In this document: positions 23,862 to 35,555 of the stretch, piece by piece
Numbering within the stretch: position 1 is the stretch's first letter
Layout of the letters: each line of letters opens with the position of its first letter
Assembly (NCBI GenBank): GCA_001692895.1
Contig: KV748200.1
Coordinates: forward strand, 255,343 to 319,342
Direction of reading: 5' to 3'
DNA from: Cenococcum geophilum 1.58
Lineage: Eukaryota; Ascomycota; Dothideomycetes; Gloniales; Gloniaceae
Length of the DNA: 64,000 bases
Translations under genes and position numbers: made by a program
Notes under the pieces: model-generated
What the model saw: only the letters and a program-made list of their open reading frames with translations
Databases searched by the model: none
Told to the model about the DNA's origin: nothing

Positions 23862-26800
23862 ATGGTCAAGTCCTACAGGTGATTCACGTATAATGATCAT
23901 GGCCTAGAGCTAGCACTAACCTCGGTAGCAAGTATGAGCAATCACAAACATTCGCTGTTGTAAACTCAGCCTCTTCAAACCTAGTCTGGGCAACTAACGG
24001 CTTTATCCCAAACGCCTCAAAGCGCCCTTCAGGTGCCGGTCACGCCTATGTTGGCGCTAACGAAGAGGTCCTCTGTTGGGACGTAAAAAAAGGCGAGCTT
24101 CTGAGCAGGTGGCGCGATGCTGCTTGTAATGCTGAAGTTACTTCCGTTACTCGTAGCGGAGCAGATCCAGATATCTTTGCCGTTGGGTGGGTAACGCTTC
24201 AAACTGAACAGTACTAGGAGATACAACGCTTACCATGACATGTGCCGATCTAGTTATGGCGATGGCAGCATTCGAATTTGGGACTCCCAAATAGCAACCG
24301 TAATAATCAGCTTCAATGGTCACAGGTCCGCTATCACGACCTTGACCTTTAATGCCTCGGGCGTGCTTTTGGCAAGTGGTTCAAGAGACACGAACATCAT
24401 CTTATGGGACTTGGTAGCTGAAATCGGCTTGTTTAAGCTTCGGGGACACAAGGCACAGATTACCGCTCTTCATTTCATAAATCTAGATAAAGTGGAAGGC
24501 GCCGAGACTCACGGTTCGAATACCATCCCTAAGGGCACAACTACCGACCAAGTCTATCTTATTTCCACGAGCAAAGATGCACTAATTAAGATATGGGATG
24601 TTACAGCGCAACATTGCATTGAAACTCACGTGGCACAAACGAACGGCGAATGCTGGGCCTTAGGGGTCTCCCCTGATGGGAGCGGATGCATCACTGCTGG
24701 AAATGACGGTGAACTGAGAGTCTGGTCCATCGATATCCGGGGCTTGCGGGAATCTGCGTCCCAAATAGGAGATGTCATCGAGCGCCGTTACTTGCGCGAA
24801 CAAGGAACTCTATACCGCCGAGGCAAGGACAAGACTACTGATGTTATCTTCCACGATCGAGCAGATTATATCGCTGTCCACGGCTCAGAAAAGGCCATAG
24901 AAATATGGCGAATCCGAAGTGAAGGGGAGATTCAGAAAACTTTAACGCGGAAGCGCAAGAGAAGGAGAGAGAAAGCTGTCACTGCGACTAGAATCAAAGA
25001 TGTGAACGCGGAGATACAGACTGACGACGTCGATGAGAAGAAAGGCCTAGGGGATGCAGAAGTTAGTGATGTGTTTGTGCCTTACGTGACTGTGCGTACT
25101 GGTGGGAAGGTAAGGGCAATGATGTGGGCATACATCAAAGGCCACAAGACGTTGCAACTGCTGGCAACTACCGGCAACAATATGATTGAGGTTTATGACA
25201 TTCCTTACAAAGAGAAAGCGAAGATGGCCGAGATCGAAGAACCGCCAGAATATAACAAAGTATATTCTGTTGACCTACCAGGCCATAGAACAGATATCCG
25301 CGCCCTTGCCCTCAGCTCAGACGACCGGATGTTAGCATCTGTGTCTAGCGGGAGTCTCAAAGTCTGGAACGTTCGAACTCAAAGTTGCCTACGGACACTG
25401 GAGTGTGGTTATGCACTTTGCTGCTCCTTTCTACCTGGTGATAAAGTAGCTATTGTCGGTACCAAGGACGGCGAGATAGAGATATTCGATATTGCTTCAT
25501 CTACACTGATTGACCGAATCAAAGCTCACGATGGCTCGATATGGACCCTGAATGTTCATCCCGACGGGCGCTCCGTAGCGACTGGGAGTGCCGACAAGTC
25601 TGTAAAATTTTGGAATTTCGAGATCGTACACGAAGATATCCCAGGCACGAAACGCACTACTCCACGCCTCAAGCTTGTTCACTCTCGAACTCTCAAAGTC
25701 GATGACGATGTTTTGAGCGTGTGCTTCTCTCCCGATTCCCGCCTGCTGGCCGTTTCAACTCTGGACAACACAGTCAAAGTGTTCTTTGTAGACTCTCTCA
25801 AACTATTCCTCAACCTATACGGGCACAAATTACCAGTACTCAATATGTCAGTATCATCCGATAGCTCTCTCATTGCAACATGCAGCGCGGATAAGAACAT
25901 CCGCCTATGGGGCCTCGATTTCGGCGATTGCCACAAGGCGTTCTTTGCCCACAGCGATAGTATTATGCAAGTCTCATTCATACCACACCCGGTGTCAAAA
26001 GACGAAAGTCATCTGTTTTTCAGTGCTTCTAAGGACTGCACCATCAAAAGTTGGGATGGCGACAAGTTTGAGCAGATTCAAAAGCTTCAAGGTCACCATG
26101 GAGAAATATGGGCCATGGCAGTAAGCCGAATGGGCGATTTTATCGTGACTGCCTCTCATGACAAAAGTATCAGGATATGGTCGCAAACCGACGAGCCAAT
26201 ATTTTTAGAGGAAGAACGGGAGAGGGAACTGGAGGAATTATATGAATCGACCTTAACAACATCAATAGAAACTGGAATGGACCAACCGGAAGGGGAGCAG
26301 GATGAAGTCGTCGCGGCGTCTAAACAAACTATGTTGACTTTGACAGGGGGTGAAAGGATCACAGAGGCCTTGGAGCTAAGCATGGCAGACTTGGATCTCG
26401 TAAGAGCCTGGAGGTTGCAGAAGTCAATCGCACCAAATATAGCGCCACCTCAGCGAGAACCCCTCTTCATTGCACTTGGGAATATCAGTGCCGAGCGGCA
26501 TGTGCTTAACACTCTGTCCAAAATCCCCGCAGCCCAGCTGCACGACACCCTCTTAGTGCTACCATTCTCAGCCTTGCCGGCTCTATTCACTTTTATCGCC
26601 ATTTGGGTGCGCAACCGGTGGCATGTATCTCTAGCATGCCGGGTGTTGTTTTTCATGCTCAAAACACATCAGAAACAGATTGTAGCGAGCCGTGAACTCA
26701 AAAGCTTGCTGGAAACTATGCGAGTAGACCTAAGAGACACATTGGGAGGATTAAAGGACATCCTTGGCTTTAATCACGCTGCTCTTAGATTCCTGCATGA

Positions 26801-26894
26801 CCAAGTTAGGGAGAATGGAACCACAAGGCTCGAAGAAGTGGAAATAGAAGAGGCAAAAGGGAAAAGGAAAAGAGTGTTCGTAGATGTTGCTTAA
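23862..26894 (+). CDS. utp12: U3 snoRNP WD-repeat protein Utp12 (Dip2)
   Basis: Coding exons 23862-23878, 23929-24186 and 24254-26894 give 971 residues (yeast Utp12 is of similar size). The protein is part of the UTP-B module of the small-subunit processome and acts in 18S rRNA maturation in the nucleolus. The N-terminal part holds two WD40 propellers with many GH...W-D units, for example HRSAITTLTF...DTNIILWD and HDGSIWTLNV...DKSVKFWN. A basic, charged insert (RKRKRRREKA) lies in the middle of the first propeller half. Residues about 820-940 form the helical Utp12 domain (LSKIPAAQLHDTLLVLPFSALP...). The first exon has only 17 coding bases; MVKSY followed by KYEQSQTFAVV fits the family N terminus. 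Confidence 0.93.
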
Positions 26895-27340
26895 AGAAAT
26901 ATGATAGAAGGTTTTGGGTTTCATACCTATGAAGGGAACGTAGTCGAATTGTTCATATGGATTTTCTAATTGCCTATCTCAGCAGGCATGAGTAGTCCCA
27001 CAAGTTATGCTACGTCACGGAGGTGAGAGTCATGTGGGATAATTGTAAGTAGTAATGTAAACCCAAAACTTTGGGCGAGGAACCAGGCTAAGGTAGCCGT
27101 CAAGGGGTCGAACCAAAGCATATTGCGCGGCTGGAATGTAGGACCAAATGCAGAAGTAACAGAAAACTGTAGAAAAACCGGCAGTATGATCCATGGAGTG
27201 ACGATTGGCAAACTATTTTCAACTCCTCCCCGATTTGAAACGCCAGCGCCATCGCTGCACCACCCCAACACCACAGAAACCATAACCTAAAATAAGCTGA
27301 CAAATGTCATGCAGCCAAGTGTGACATTAACACATCTTAT
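26895..27340. other. Convergent intergenic region utp12/TFIIS
   Basis: 3' flanks of two convergent genes. A 92-codon ATG frame on the minus strand (27283-27005) with two hydrophobic stretches lies here, but I found no family for it (see rejected items). Confidence 0.4.
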
Positions 27341-28305
27341 TCAAGAAAATTTCCATCGGTTGCCACAATTGGTGCACTCGCAAAACGTCGTCATCGGCTC
27401 ATCAGCACTCCTCGTTTGCGCTTGACTGTAGCTGACCTTCTTCTGGTGACACTTTCCGCAGGTCAAACTCGCGCTGATGCTCTTCTCCACTTGTGCTACC
27501 ATAGCTTGATTCATATTCTCTTTCTCTAGTCGCGCATCCTCGGCTCGGCGCTCAGCCGACTTCAATTCTTCATGAGTCATTATGACAAACCTCTTGGGAG
27601 TGATTTCGCCAGAAAGGACTCGCCGCCGCAGTTTTGGGTTTGATTTGTTTTTTAGATTTTGGTACAAGGAACGCATTTTCGTTTTGTACTGGTCGGAGGT
27701 TTCGGACTGGTAGGTATTGTATGCGGCGAGCTCAACATCTCGAGCAATGCGAAGCACATCACCAGGAACTGTGCAGAAGCCACATTTAGCAGGTTAAAAT
27801 CAAGCAGGGCCACGCCTATTTAATTGGGGGTCTTACGCTCTTCTGACATGTGCGCCAAACCGTTGTACATGAGCTTCACGCAGTTATCTCGAACGTCATT
27901 TTCAGTGACTTTCCAATTCACCTTATCGGTCTTGTCGTTGCGGCTTTCTGGCGGAACGTTATGCTTTGCCTTAGGCTTTAAAGGTGCCGGGGATGGGGCA
28001 GCAGCTGGCGCTGGCGATGCGGTGCCGTTAGAAGTCTTCGGTGTAGACGTTCCTGCGCCTGCCTTCCTAACGTCAGACCTCCACTTTATTACCAGCTCGT
28101 TTGCCTGGCTGGCGACTGCGGGGTCTTTGTGCTGGCGCAGCTTGTTCACTGTAACTCCAATGCGGGTCGAACGTAGCAAATCCTCTGTAGCACGCACTCC
28201 CTTGCGAAGCTCACTCAACAAGCCCTGAAGAACAGTGGAAGGCTCGCCGCCAGCGTAGGCCTTGGTAATGGCCTTGCCGCGAAGCTCAACCTCTTTGGCA
28301 TCCAT
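27341..28305 (-). CDS. dst1: Transcription elongation factor TFIIS
   Basis: Coding exons 28305-27837 and 27768-27341 give 298 residues, as expected for fungal TFIIS. It rescues arrested RNA polymerase II by stimulating transcript cleavage in the nucleus. Residues 1-80 are the helical LW/TFIIS N domain (KAYAGGEPSTVLQGLLSEL, LRQHKDPAVASQANELVIKW). An Ala/Pro linker follows, then the polymerase-binding central domain (NCVKLMYNGLA...RSLYQNLKNKSNPKLRRRVL). Last comes a C-terminal zinc ribbon with CGKC and CTNC pairs and the acidic Asp-Glu tip in RSADEPMTTF that enters the active site. The intron (GTAAGA...ACAG) joins HMSEE to LPGDVLRIA in frame. Divergent from eaf6. Confidence 0.95.
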
Positions 28306-28605
28306 GGAAATATAGATTAGGGAAATGTAGGGAATTCAGAGAGAGATTGCAACGTAGAGAGCTGCACGATGATTGGTGAGCGTCACAAGCGGCGAGAGTT
28401 GTTGGGATCGAAAAGTATGGTGATTTTGATAATGAATGCGGTTGTGATAGAGTTGGTGTTGACTTGTCACGGAAGGCGGTGGCAGAATTGGCGCAGATCG
28501 TTGCATAGTTCGAGGCTCTGGAACAACCTCCACCACAGACGCATCCCCGACTTCCGTCAGCAGTCAGCACATACCAACACCCGACGCATTCCTGCTTCCG
28601 CATAA
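28306..28605. promoter_or_regulatory. Shared divergent upstream region of TFIIS and eaf6
   Basis: Exactly 300 bp separate the two start codons. It must carry both promoters and 5' leaders; two nuclear transcription/chromatin genes share it. No specific motif is claimed. Confidence 0.5.
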
Positions 28606-29323
28606 ATGTCTGAGAATGCGCCTCCCGTAGGAAATGCGCCGAATGCTAGTCAAGATGCCTCGCGCGGCATGCCCTACTACGAGAAGCTTCGTCGCGACCT
28701 TCGAGAGACGCTCCAGAAGAAACGCTTATTAGACCAAAACATGGTTTGTGTACCATATGTCCAAATGGTCGGGGACCATGCGCTGATGTTCCAGGCTGGT
28801 CTCGAAGAGGCCATCTACAAAGTCGAGACTTCGTACTTAGAGGAGACAACCGCAGGGAATATTATAAAGGGTTTTGATAACTACATAAAGGGCTCAACGG
28901 GCACTGCTGCAACAGGAGGTTCTGGCCCAGGGACTTCGACACGTCGTAAAGCCGCTATCAGTGATGCCGATAGAATCTTCAGCAGGAGTTCGGCAAGTTT
29001 TATGCAGGTATGTCCCCAGTTTGCGCTCATCACATGTTCTTCTGGCTGCCTCTCTTGAAAACGCGCTAAAAGTGTTCCTTAATTTTTTTAATTCTTTTTG
29101 ACAGGATTCCCCCACTCCAAATTCCACACAAACAACTCCGTCCCATGCACCTACACCAACTTCATCCTTCCCTAGCGCCCGCGAGAGCAGTCACCCGACA
29201 CCCAGCAGCAGCACGACCAGCAAAGCTGTAGCAAGTAAAAAGAAGAAAGCTGCGGATAGGGAGGACGATGAAACTGATGGCAAGCCAGCAAAACGGGGAA
29301 AGATTACCTATGGCAGAGACTGA
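28606..29323 (+). CDS. eaf6: Eaf6, NuA4 histone acetyltransferase complex subunit
   Basis: Coding exons 28606-28743, 28795-29007 and 29105-29323 give 189 residues. Eaf6 is a small coiled-coil subunit of NuA4 (and NuA3 in yeast). The conserved block is YYEKLRRDLRETLQKKRLLD, then LEEAIYKVETSYLEETTAGN and IIKGFDNYIKG. After it come RRKAAISDADRIFSRSSASF and a Ser/Thr/Pro-rich tail ending in KKKKAAD and KPAKRGKITYG, likely nuclear targeting. Intron 1 (28744-28794, GTTTGT...CCAG with a GCTGAT branch-type signal) is 51 bp, a multiple of three, with no stop. Retention would insert 17 residues into the coiled coil, so both isoforms are readable. I removed it because the family aligns without it. Confidence 0.92.
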
Positions 29324-31463
29324 AATAGAATGCTTGTGCTTTTCTATTTCTGTTGAGATCCATGAACATTCCCTTCAACGCGTAAAGGAGCAGGCTCGAT
29401 GAGTAGCCCCATAAGGAATATTGATACATTCTAAATACCCTGTATTAACAAGATAACGAGAACATGCATCCTATCGGCGGAGCTTGCGGCCACTCTTAGT
29501 TGGGTTGATCTCAAAGTTAACTCAGTCTGGTTTCCAGACAACAGTGGCCTGCTTTTGCAGGTTTGGACGTTCACGAGAATTGGCCAAGAGTTTATTACTG
29601 TATCCTGGTAATGTTTAGGGTTGCGGTTCCTTGCACAAACTTTACAACTTTCGTGGACCTAGAACAATCCTGCATATCATTTAGAATCTAGAAGCCCAAA
29701 AGCTCTGGGAATATAAGGAATCGTATGCGAGGCTTCAACAGAAGTATACTATACAGGAAATTAGTTGTGGAATGATAGTTATCCTAGGCAAACTCCGAAA
29801 AAATTTCAGAGGGAGAAATTGAGTGTATATTCGTCATCCACGTACTGGGTGCGATATGATTAAATATTTGTTCGTTCAGAAAGATAACCATACCCACTGT
29901 AAATCTAACCGTGAGGTAGATATTGTCATACGGGAATGCAGGTGTATGGCGGTGTGTGGACTCCATAAGGTGGAGTCGTCACGAAGAACAAATCTACAAG
30001 GGGGTGACATGAATGGGTCAGACGCCCCCGCTAGTACAGTACACAAAATAACCTGGTCCCGCTATGTCACTTTGGACTCGCTTGTTTCTTGACCTGTACT
30101 AGCAGGGGGGGCGTCTGGCGCATTGATGTTACCCCCTTGTATATACAAACGAGGCTATCACGTGATCGCAGGAAGCTCCTGTGAATGTCCGCCTACCTCC
30201 CCTACCAACAGATGTAATAGTCAGCAAGTAATCAAAAAGGTATTTCGTTATTGCAAACCCACCGGTGTGATCCCAGCAAGCTCATCCCCTGTTTTTTAAC
30301 TAGCTACTCCAGCACATGCGGGTACGCACAGCTCACGCTTACTGCGCCGCTGTCAAACCTATCAGCGGCGAGCAAGGAGCGGAGAGGGAGTGAACTGCCC
30401 CTTTTCCGGAAGCAAAGAGCCACAACTTTAGATAGCTTCGCTCTGCCCTTTCCTCCAAGACCTCTCCTAGTGTTGGTCGGGTTAACAAGCCGCTCACCAC
30501 TTTTCGCAGGCCGAACCGAAGCCGACTGGGCGCTGGGCGCTCCAATGTAACGTAAGGTAACGTTACACTGCCCCCTGCCCCCTGCCCCCCCTGCTCAGCG
30601 GATGAAGAGTAAATAAGAGCGGCGATCAGGGTCTGCGCTAGACAGGGCTTGCAGAGTGTGATGGCGTCGGTGGCTTTTTCTTTGGCTTATTGGCATTCCT
30701 TAGCTACGGTGCTTGTTGGCACCGTGGACACGACTTCACCTGAGACCTTCCATAGCCCATTACAGTCTCATGACGACGATGATGATATTGCACCAAAATG
30801 GGGCCGCATGCTGTGCTATACGTGATATGGACTCTATTTTTCCCAAAACGAATTCCAAGAACCTGTCCTCTATTTGTCAAACGAGTGACAGCTAATCTCC
30901 CCTCCCCTCACGCCTAATGCCTTTATGGCCTTGGTATCTAAAAAATCCGCCCCAAGCCAGCCTATTGTACAAAATGTGTGCACTCTCGCAAAAATACGAT
31001 TAGGGCGCCAAAGAGAGTCTAAAACATTAAAAGGGTATAATGAATGAGCGTGCCCGGACCGATCAGCCGAAATTTGGCTGGTAACGTATGAGAAGACAAC
31101 GCAACATCAGATGTTGGTACACGTAGAAAATATGAGAAAACGATAGCAGACCAACTCAAACGCCTTTTCCCACCCCAACTCCTTTCACCTCTAGTCGTAA
31201 GGTTATTGTGCCCAATAACCGAGGTAAGGGGTTGGGTAGCGACCGACATTAAGTCAAAAAGGCTCAGACGTGTTATTTTCGTCAATACCCATTCTAGCAA
31301 ACCCAAGACAAACAGACCAGACTTGCGATACAACGGAAACGCAGAGGATATCTCAAAGCGAAATGGTAAGCATCGGAAATTTCCGGAACATCGGAACGGG
31401 TCTGCGATCTCAAATACAGATAGAAGTAGAACGGACGTATAGATTGCACAATTTCAATGTCGA
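29324..31463. other. Gene-poor region
   Basis: Two kilobases with no supported gene apart from a MITE at 29997-30139. A C-rich tract (about 30568-30595) and a direct GTAACG/GTTACA pair lie near 30547-30565. The right end next to 31463 is the 3' flank of the C2H2 gene. Confidence 0.45.
29997..30139. mobile_element. MITE-2, palindromic TA-flanked element (143 bp)
   Basis: Terminal inverted repeats of about 45 bp start with CAAGGGGGT and run through a CAGACGCCCCC block to CTAGTACAG, with a few mismatches. The spacer is only about 50 bp. TA dinucleotides border both ends (29995-29996 and 30140-30141). Transcribed, the whole element could fold into a long hairpin. No coding capacity. Confidence 0.82.
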
Positions 31464-32683
31464 TTACGTATCTTCCGGGGAGGGGTGGTCATGATCGCGT
31501 TCGCCTTTATGCACTTTTCGATGTCTCCTCAGATTAGAAACTACTGAAAAGTGACGGCCGCAACCTTCTACCTCACAGGCAAACGCTAAAGAAAAATCGT
31601 CAGCTAAAAATATCAGCTTAGTCTCAAATGATTTTACTTACGCTTTTCACCAGTATGACTATACATATGCGTCTGCAGCGAACTAGGACGAGTGAACCGT
31701 TTGTCACAGATTTTGCACTTATGCTTCTTCTGCGAGCTAGACGAGACTTTTGAGCTGAACTGTCCCATCATCGACTGTGGTGCTGGCGGTAGGTTGGTCC
31801 CAATCAGGGCTGATGGGCGGGGAAGAGTCCGCGAGGTCATGGGCTCCACAGACTCGGATGCGGAACTATAATCGGTAACAGAAGAGTCGGCCACGGAGCT
31901 ATTATAGTAGGACGGATAGGTGCTGGCTGAGGAGATAGATGAATGCGCAGAGTGGGTTGATGGGAAGCCGTAAGAATCGGAAGAGCTTCTGCTGGATCCC
32001 TGATTGCCATAGATATTCCTGGGAGTGATGTCCTGGCTCATCGCAACCATTCCTCTGCTTGCATCGAGAGCGTCACTGAAGCTGTTACGTTGCGACTGTT
32101 GTGAATTCATTCTGCTGAAGTCAACTAATGAACTCTGACGCTGCCTTTGAGATTCGGCTGGGTTTTCTAGGAATGCAGCGGAGGATACTGACGGGTGTGA
32201 AGAGCGTCGGGCTGTGTCTTGCTGGTATGCGTACGGGCTTCTGGTACTATTTGAGTAATCCATAGAATACTGTGGCGCCGACGTTGGAGCGTAGTTGTTT
32301 GTGTTTGGAGAGGCGGACGAAGAATATCCACTTGGATAGGTCCTCGACGGGTTGAGTAGATCTTGGGAAGCGCCAAGTAAGTTCTGTGACTCGTATGCTC
32401 CGTCTGAGAGACTAATACCTGATCCTAGGGGCGGCGCCGTGACAGGGAGGCCATGATACGGTATTGACAGACTGGTAGGCCTGGCGATGTGCTGCTGGCC
32501 GGCGTGGTCGAATTTGTCGAGTCCCGAAGCATTCGATGCCAGAGAAGTAGGATACAGTTGGGATGACGGGGCCGCAGGCGCCGAGACCCAGGGATTGGTA
32601 AAATGCGGCGCGGGATAACGCAGATGGTCGTAGCCCATGGTGTTCAGCTGGGGCTGCTGCCTGTTGTCGACTGCCATGGCCAT
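31464..32683 (-). CDS. Two-finger C2H2 transcription factor, FlbC-like
   Basis: Coding exons 32683-31642 and 31585-31464 give 387 residues. The first ~320 residues are rich in Ser, Tyr, Pro, Asn and Gln, as in activation regions. The C terminus has two adjacent classical fingers, CKICDKRFTRPSSLQTHMYSH and CEVEGCGRHFSVVSNLRRHRKVH, joined by the TGEKPFA linker. The intron interrupts the linker (GAAAAGC, then CGTTTGCC), and the second finger exists only after splicing. The pair and its position closely resemble FlbC, a conidiation regulator of Aspergillus, but I name it only as FlbC-like. The ATG at 32683 (MAMAVDNRQQ) was preferred to a longer frame whose extra 76 residues have no start that looks genuine. 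Nearly 5 kb upstream is gene-free. Confidence 0.8.
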
Positions 32684-33569
32684 TGCGAAAGACAAAGATT
32701 GAAGCTGAAGATAGAGAACACAAAGGTATCGTGAGAGACGTGAGAAACGTGAGAAGAGTGAGAAGCGCAAGTCTGATGGAGGATCTGAAGCTGAAACAGG
32801 GTCCAGGAAACGTGGGGACAGACGATCACTGGCACACAGTCGTGGGATCTGCGAACCTTTTGAACTTCTCGAAAACCTGTGCTGGGAACTCTCGTGCTGG
32901 CAGGTTACCAAATGCGAGCAGCGATGTACACGTAGGGAAGGACGATCGCTGGGCGATTCCGAGCAGTTTGAGCCGTGGCAATGAGCGAGCTGGGATTAAG
33001 TTTTATCGAAAAGATGACGGAGTAGCAGCGGTACCAAGCCAGTCGAGCGCTGCAACGGGCAACGGCGAGTGTGGAGAAGGCGCAGGCACGAAGAGCGTAT
33101 TTCACCACCCACGTAGTGGTCTCAAGGGGCTGACGGCGAGGATGCGGCCAAGGACAAAAGCAAGTGATAGGAACGGACTTGGATTGAAGCAGCGAAGATT
33201 GTCAGACTGAGGGATACTAGTAGCGCAACGGCTTGGAGTTGATGAAGCATTTAGAGGTAGAAGGTGCTGATCAGTAGACCCTAGATGGGGGGCTGCCTGT
33301 AGATAAATTCGGCTCGCTGTGTGATGATGGAGGTGGTGTCCAGCCCGGAAGCTTTACGTCGTTGCGGCCATCATAGGCGGCCCAAGCGAGAAATGGGAGC
33401 AGATGGCTCGACGGCCTCAAAAGCCACTTGGGGGACTTGGGCTATCGCTGGCAGCAACCCTGGCTGCAGGAGGACGCCCGACCAGGATTAGGGCTGACCT
33501 TTTGTGTGGGGAGGAGGGCAGCAGAAAGGGCTTGCAATGGCTTGCCATGGCTGCCATGGCTGCCACCAG

Positions 33570-33641
33570 GTGCCATTAGAGCCAGAGGTGTCATTGGAGC
33601 CAGAGGTGCCATTGGAGCCAGAGGAGCCATTAGATCCCTCA
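33570..33641. repeat. 18-bp tandem repeat, four copies
   Basis: Four consecutive units of GTGCCATTGGAGCCAGAG type, the last one diverged. It is preceded by 9-bp ATGGCTGCC repeats (about 33540-33562). Confidence 0.75.
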
Positions 33642-34782
33642 GAGCCACCAGTTACTACCCCACTCCCACCCCCCAGAGCCCCTAGGGCCCCATCAAGTGC
33701 CGTGGCGGACAACAAAGAAACCCGGTTCGTCATATCAATCAGCTGGCCAACCGGGCCCCCGCTGCCTGCCCGCCGCCCGAAAGGAGGAGCCCACACCCGC
33801 TGCACCAAAGGGCAAATCAGCGCCAAGGGGTAGATGCTGGCGTCTCCTTTGCAGCATAGCGCTATCTCAAGATGCCTCTTTTGGGACGACATTCCTTGGC
33901 TAGCTTTCCGCAAAACTGCAAGTGCAGTGCCGCCAGAAATGCCAGCTAGCCTTTCTTGGTCGACAGAGGGGTGCTAGGCCGCCTCTTCTTAATTCTCCGC
34001 GCTGGTCAGATCAGAGGTCAGGGTACCAGGACAGTCTCCCGCGGAATGCCCTTTTCTCATCGGCGATGTAGGAACGCCCGCCGCGGCAGCAACTACCACA
34101 GCAGCACCAGCAGCACCGGCACCAGCGCCGGGACCCAGCACCAGCATCCGTCCCCCACCGCCCACTGTGAGTCTTCGCATCTCGCATCTCGCATCTCGCA
34201 TTTGGCGGTTCACGCAGAGTAGATGAGCGGCGACCGTTGGCCGACGGTGGGAGCGCGCGTACGAGTCGGCGGGTAGCAAGAACCTATTTCACCGTCCGCC
34301 TCATCGCCCATTGCGTGTTGCTGCGGTGCGCACTTGCCAGGTGCATTTTCTTACTCTGCGACCTGGATGTCTGGGACATGACCGCTCAGAACAGCAGCAA
34401 ATCCCGCGCCTTGATCGGGCGCATCGAACATCACGGCAGCCCAAATCTAATTAGCCCCCCTGATGGTCCCGCCAGCCTTCGTTTGGCGCACTCGGCAGCG
34501 TTTGATCGCCGTGCTTCGTGCCCCATGCAGGAATTCCTCTTTCTCAACGAAATTACCATCGTTCGTCGCACTGGTCACGAGCTGGCAAAAACGACTGTAA
34601 TCTCAGCGTTGCAAGGGTGGCGCGTAACAATGGCCTTCTGGAATAACCCCCCTTCACACCCAATCGTCTGTCGCTGCGCCAACTGGGACGCAAGAACCCT
34701 TCAGAGAACCCTTCATGTCCTTTGCCTCGTCGAGAAGGTGGGCTGCCCTCGTACTGTACCTGCTTTCCAAACCGTTCCTGTG

Positions 34783-34822
34783 GCCTGTTGGTCTGTTAGC
34801 CTGTTTGCCTGTTAGCCTGTTG
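34783..34822. repeat. 8-bp tandem repeat, five copies
   Basis: Five successive units of GCCTGTTG/A/T (one GTCTGTTA) with an exact 8-bp step. Confidence 0.8.
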
Positions 34823-35452
34823 GTTTTTGCGGCCCGCCCTTGAACTCCGCCCTGGGCGGTGTGTGGTTAGCAAGTCCCGCCGGCCAATGGCATGCCTTGG
34901 CTCGACGAACAAGCAGGATTCCGTACTCTCCCCGAGGCGTAATTGCGCTGGTTATCTCTGCGTTTGCCCATGGCGGTCGCTGGGAGGGCAGCACGAGAAA
35001 CGCGACGGCATCCGACGACGACGACTGGCATCGTGCGCGCCGTGTCCGTAGTCCGCACGAAAGCGGCCAGTCAGTGGAAGCATCTTGTCCCCAGATTGCT
35101 GACGAGCTTTAGCTCTGCAGCCTTAGGGCTCGAGATGATGGTGCCAAGCCGGCTCATGCTGACTCGGCGATATCGCTGCAACGGGACAGGTGCGATGCGG
35201 GTGCTCGAACCTGGGCGAATCACGGCCGCGAGCTGCAGGCGGTGTCCAGCGGTGAGAGGCGCAGAGTCGCCTTAGGGTACAAAGGGTACATTTGAGGGAC
35301 GCCGGTTCGGAGGACGCTCTCCCGGCACACTACACCCTGAAAAACCAATGGCGTCATCCTGCATATTCTCAAATCCGGGAGAACGGTGCGCTCGTCAATC
35401 TTGTCTTTTGAGCTGTCAAGTGCGGCACGAACGCCCAAGCAGCAGCGCTGTC

Positions 35453-35555
35453 TGCCAATGCCTGCTGAATGCCTGCCAGCTACCTGCCAATGCTTGCCAA
35501 ATACCCTGACAATGCCATCCAATGCCATCCAGTGCCCTGCAATGCCCTGCGGCCT
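35453..35555. repeat. Degenerate TGCCAATGCC-type tandem repeats
   Basis: A run of imperfect 10-bp units (TGCCAATGCC, TGCCAGCTACC, AATGCCATCC, AATGCCCTGC). The spacing is irregular, so it is a decayed microsatellite-like tract. Confidence 0.6.

Noticed and set aside
27005..27283. 92-codon minus-strand frame with two hydrophobic stretches
   Set aside because: Starts 58 bp past the TFIIS stop on the same strand, matches no family I know, and overlaps another open frame; kept as a possibility only.
30251..30550. 99-codon plus-strand frame
   Set aside because: Leu/Ser-rich with an equally long frame on the opposite strand, as expected by composition in non-coding DNA.
33428..33913. Overlapping frames on both strands with Pro/Glu or Gly/Ser/Thr repeats
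   Set aside because: They translate the 18-bp and 9-bp tandem repeats and have no non-repeat domain.
34237..34815. 192-codon plus-strand frame
   Set aside because: GC-rich region with several competing frames, no recognisable motif and a non-protein-like composition (many Cys, His and Arg).
35190..35230. TCGAACC motif like the T-loop complement of a minus-strand tRNA
   Set aside because: No 5-bp T stem and no acceptor stem could be drawn around it.
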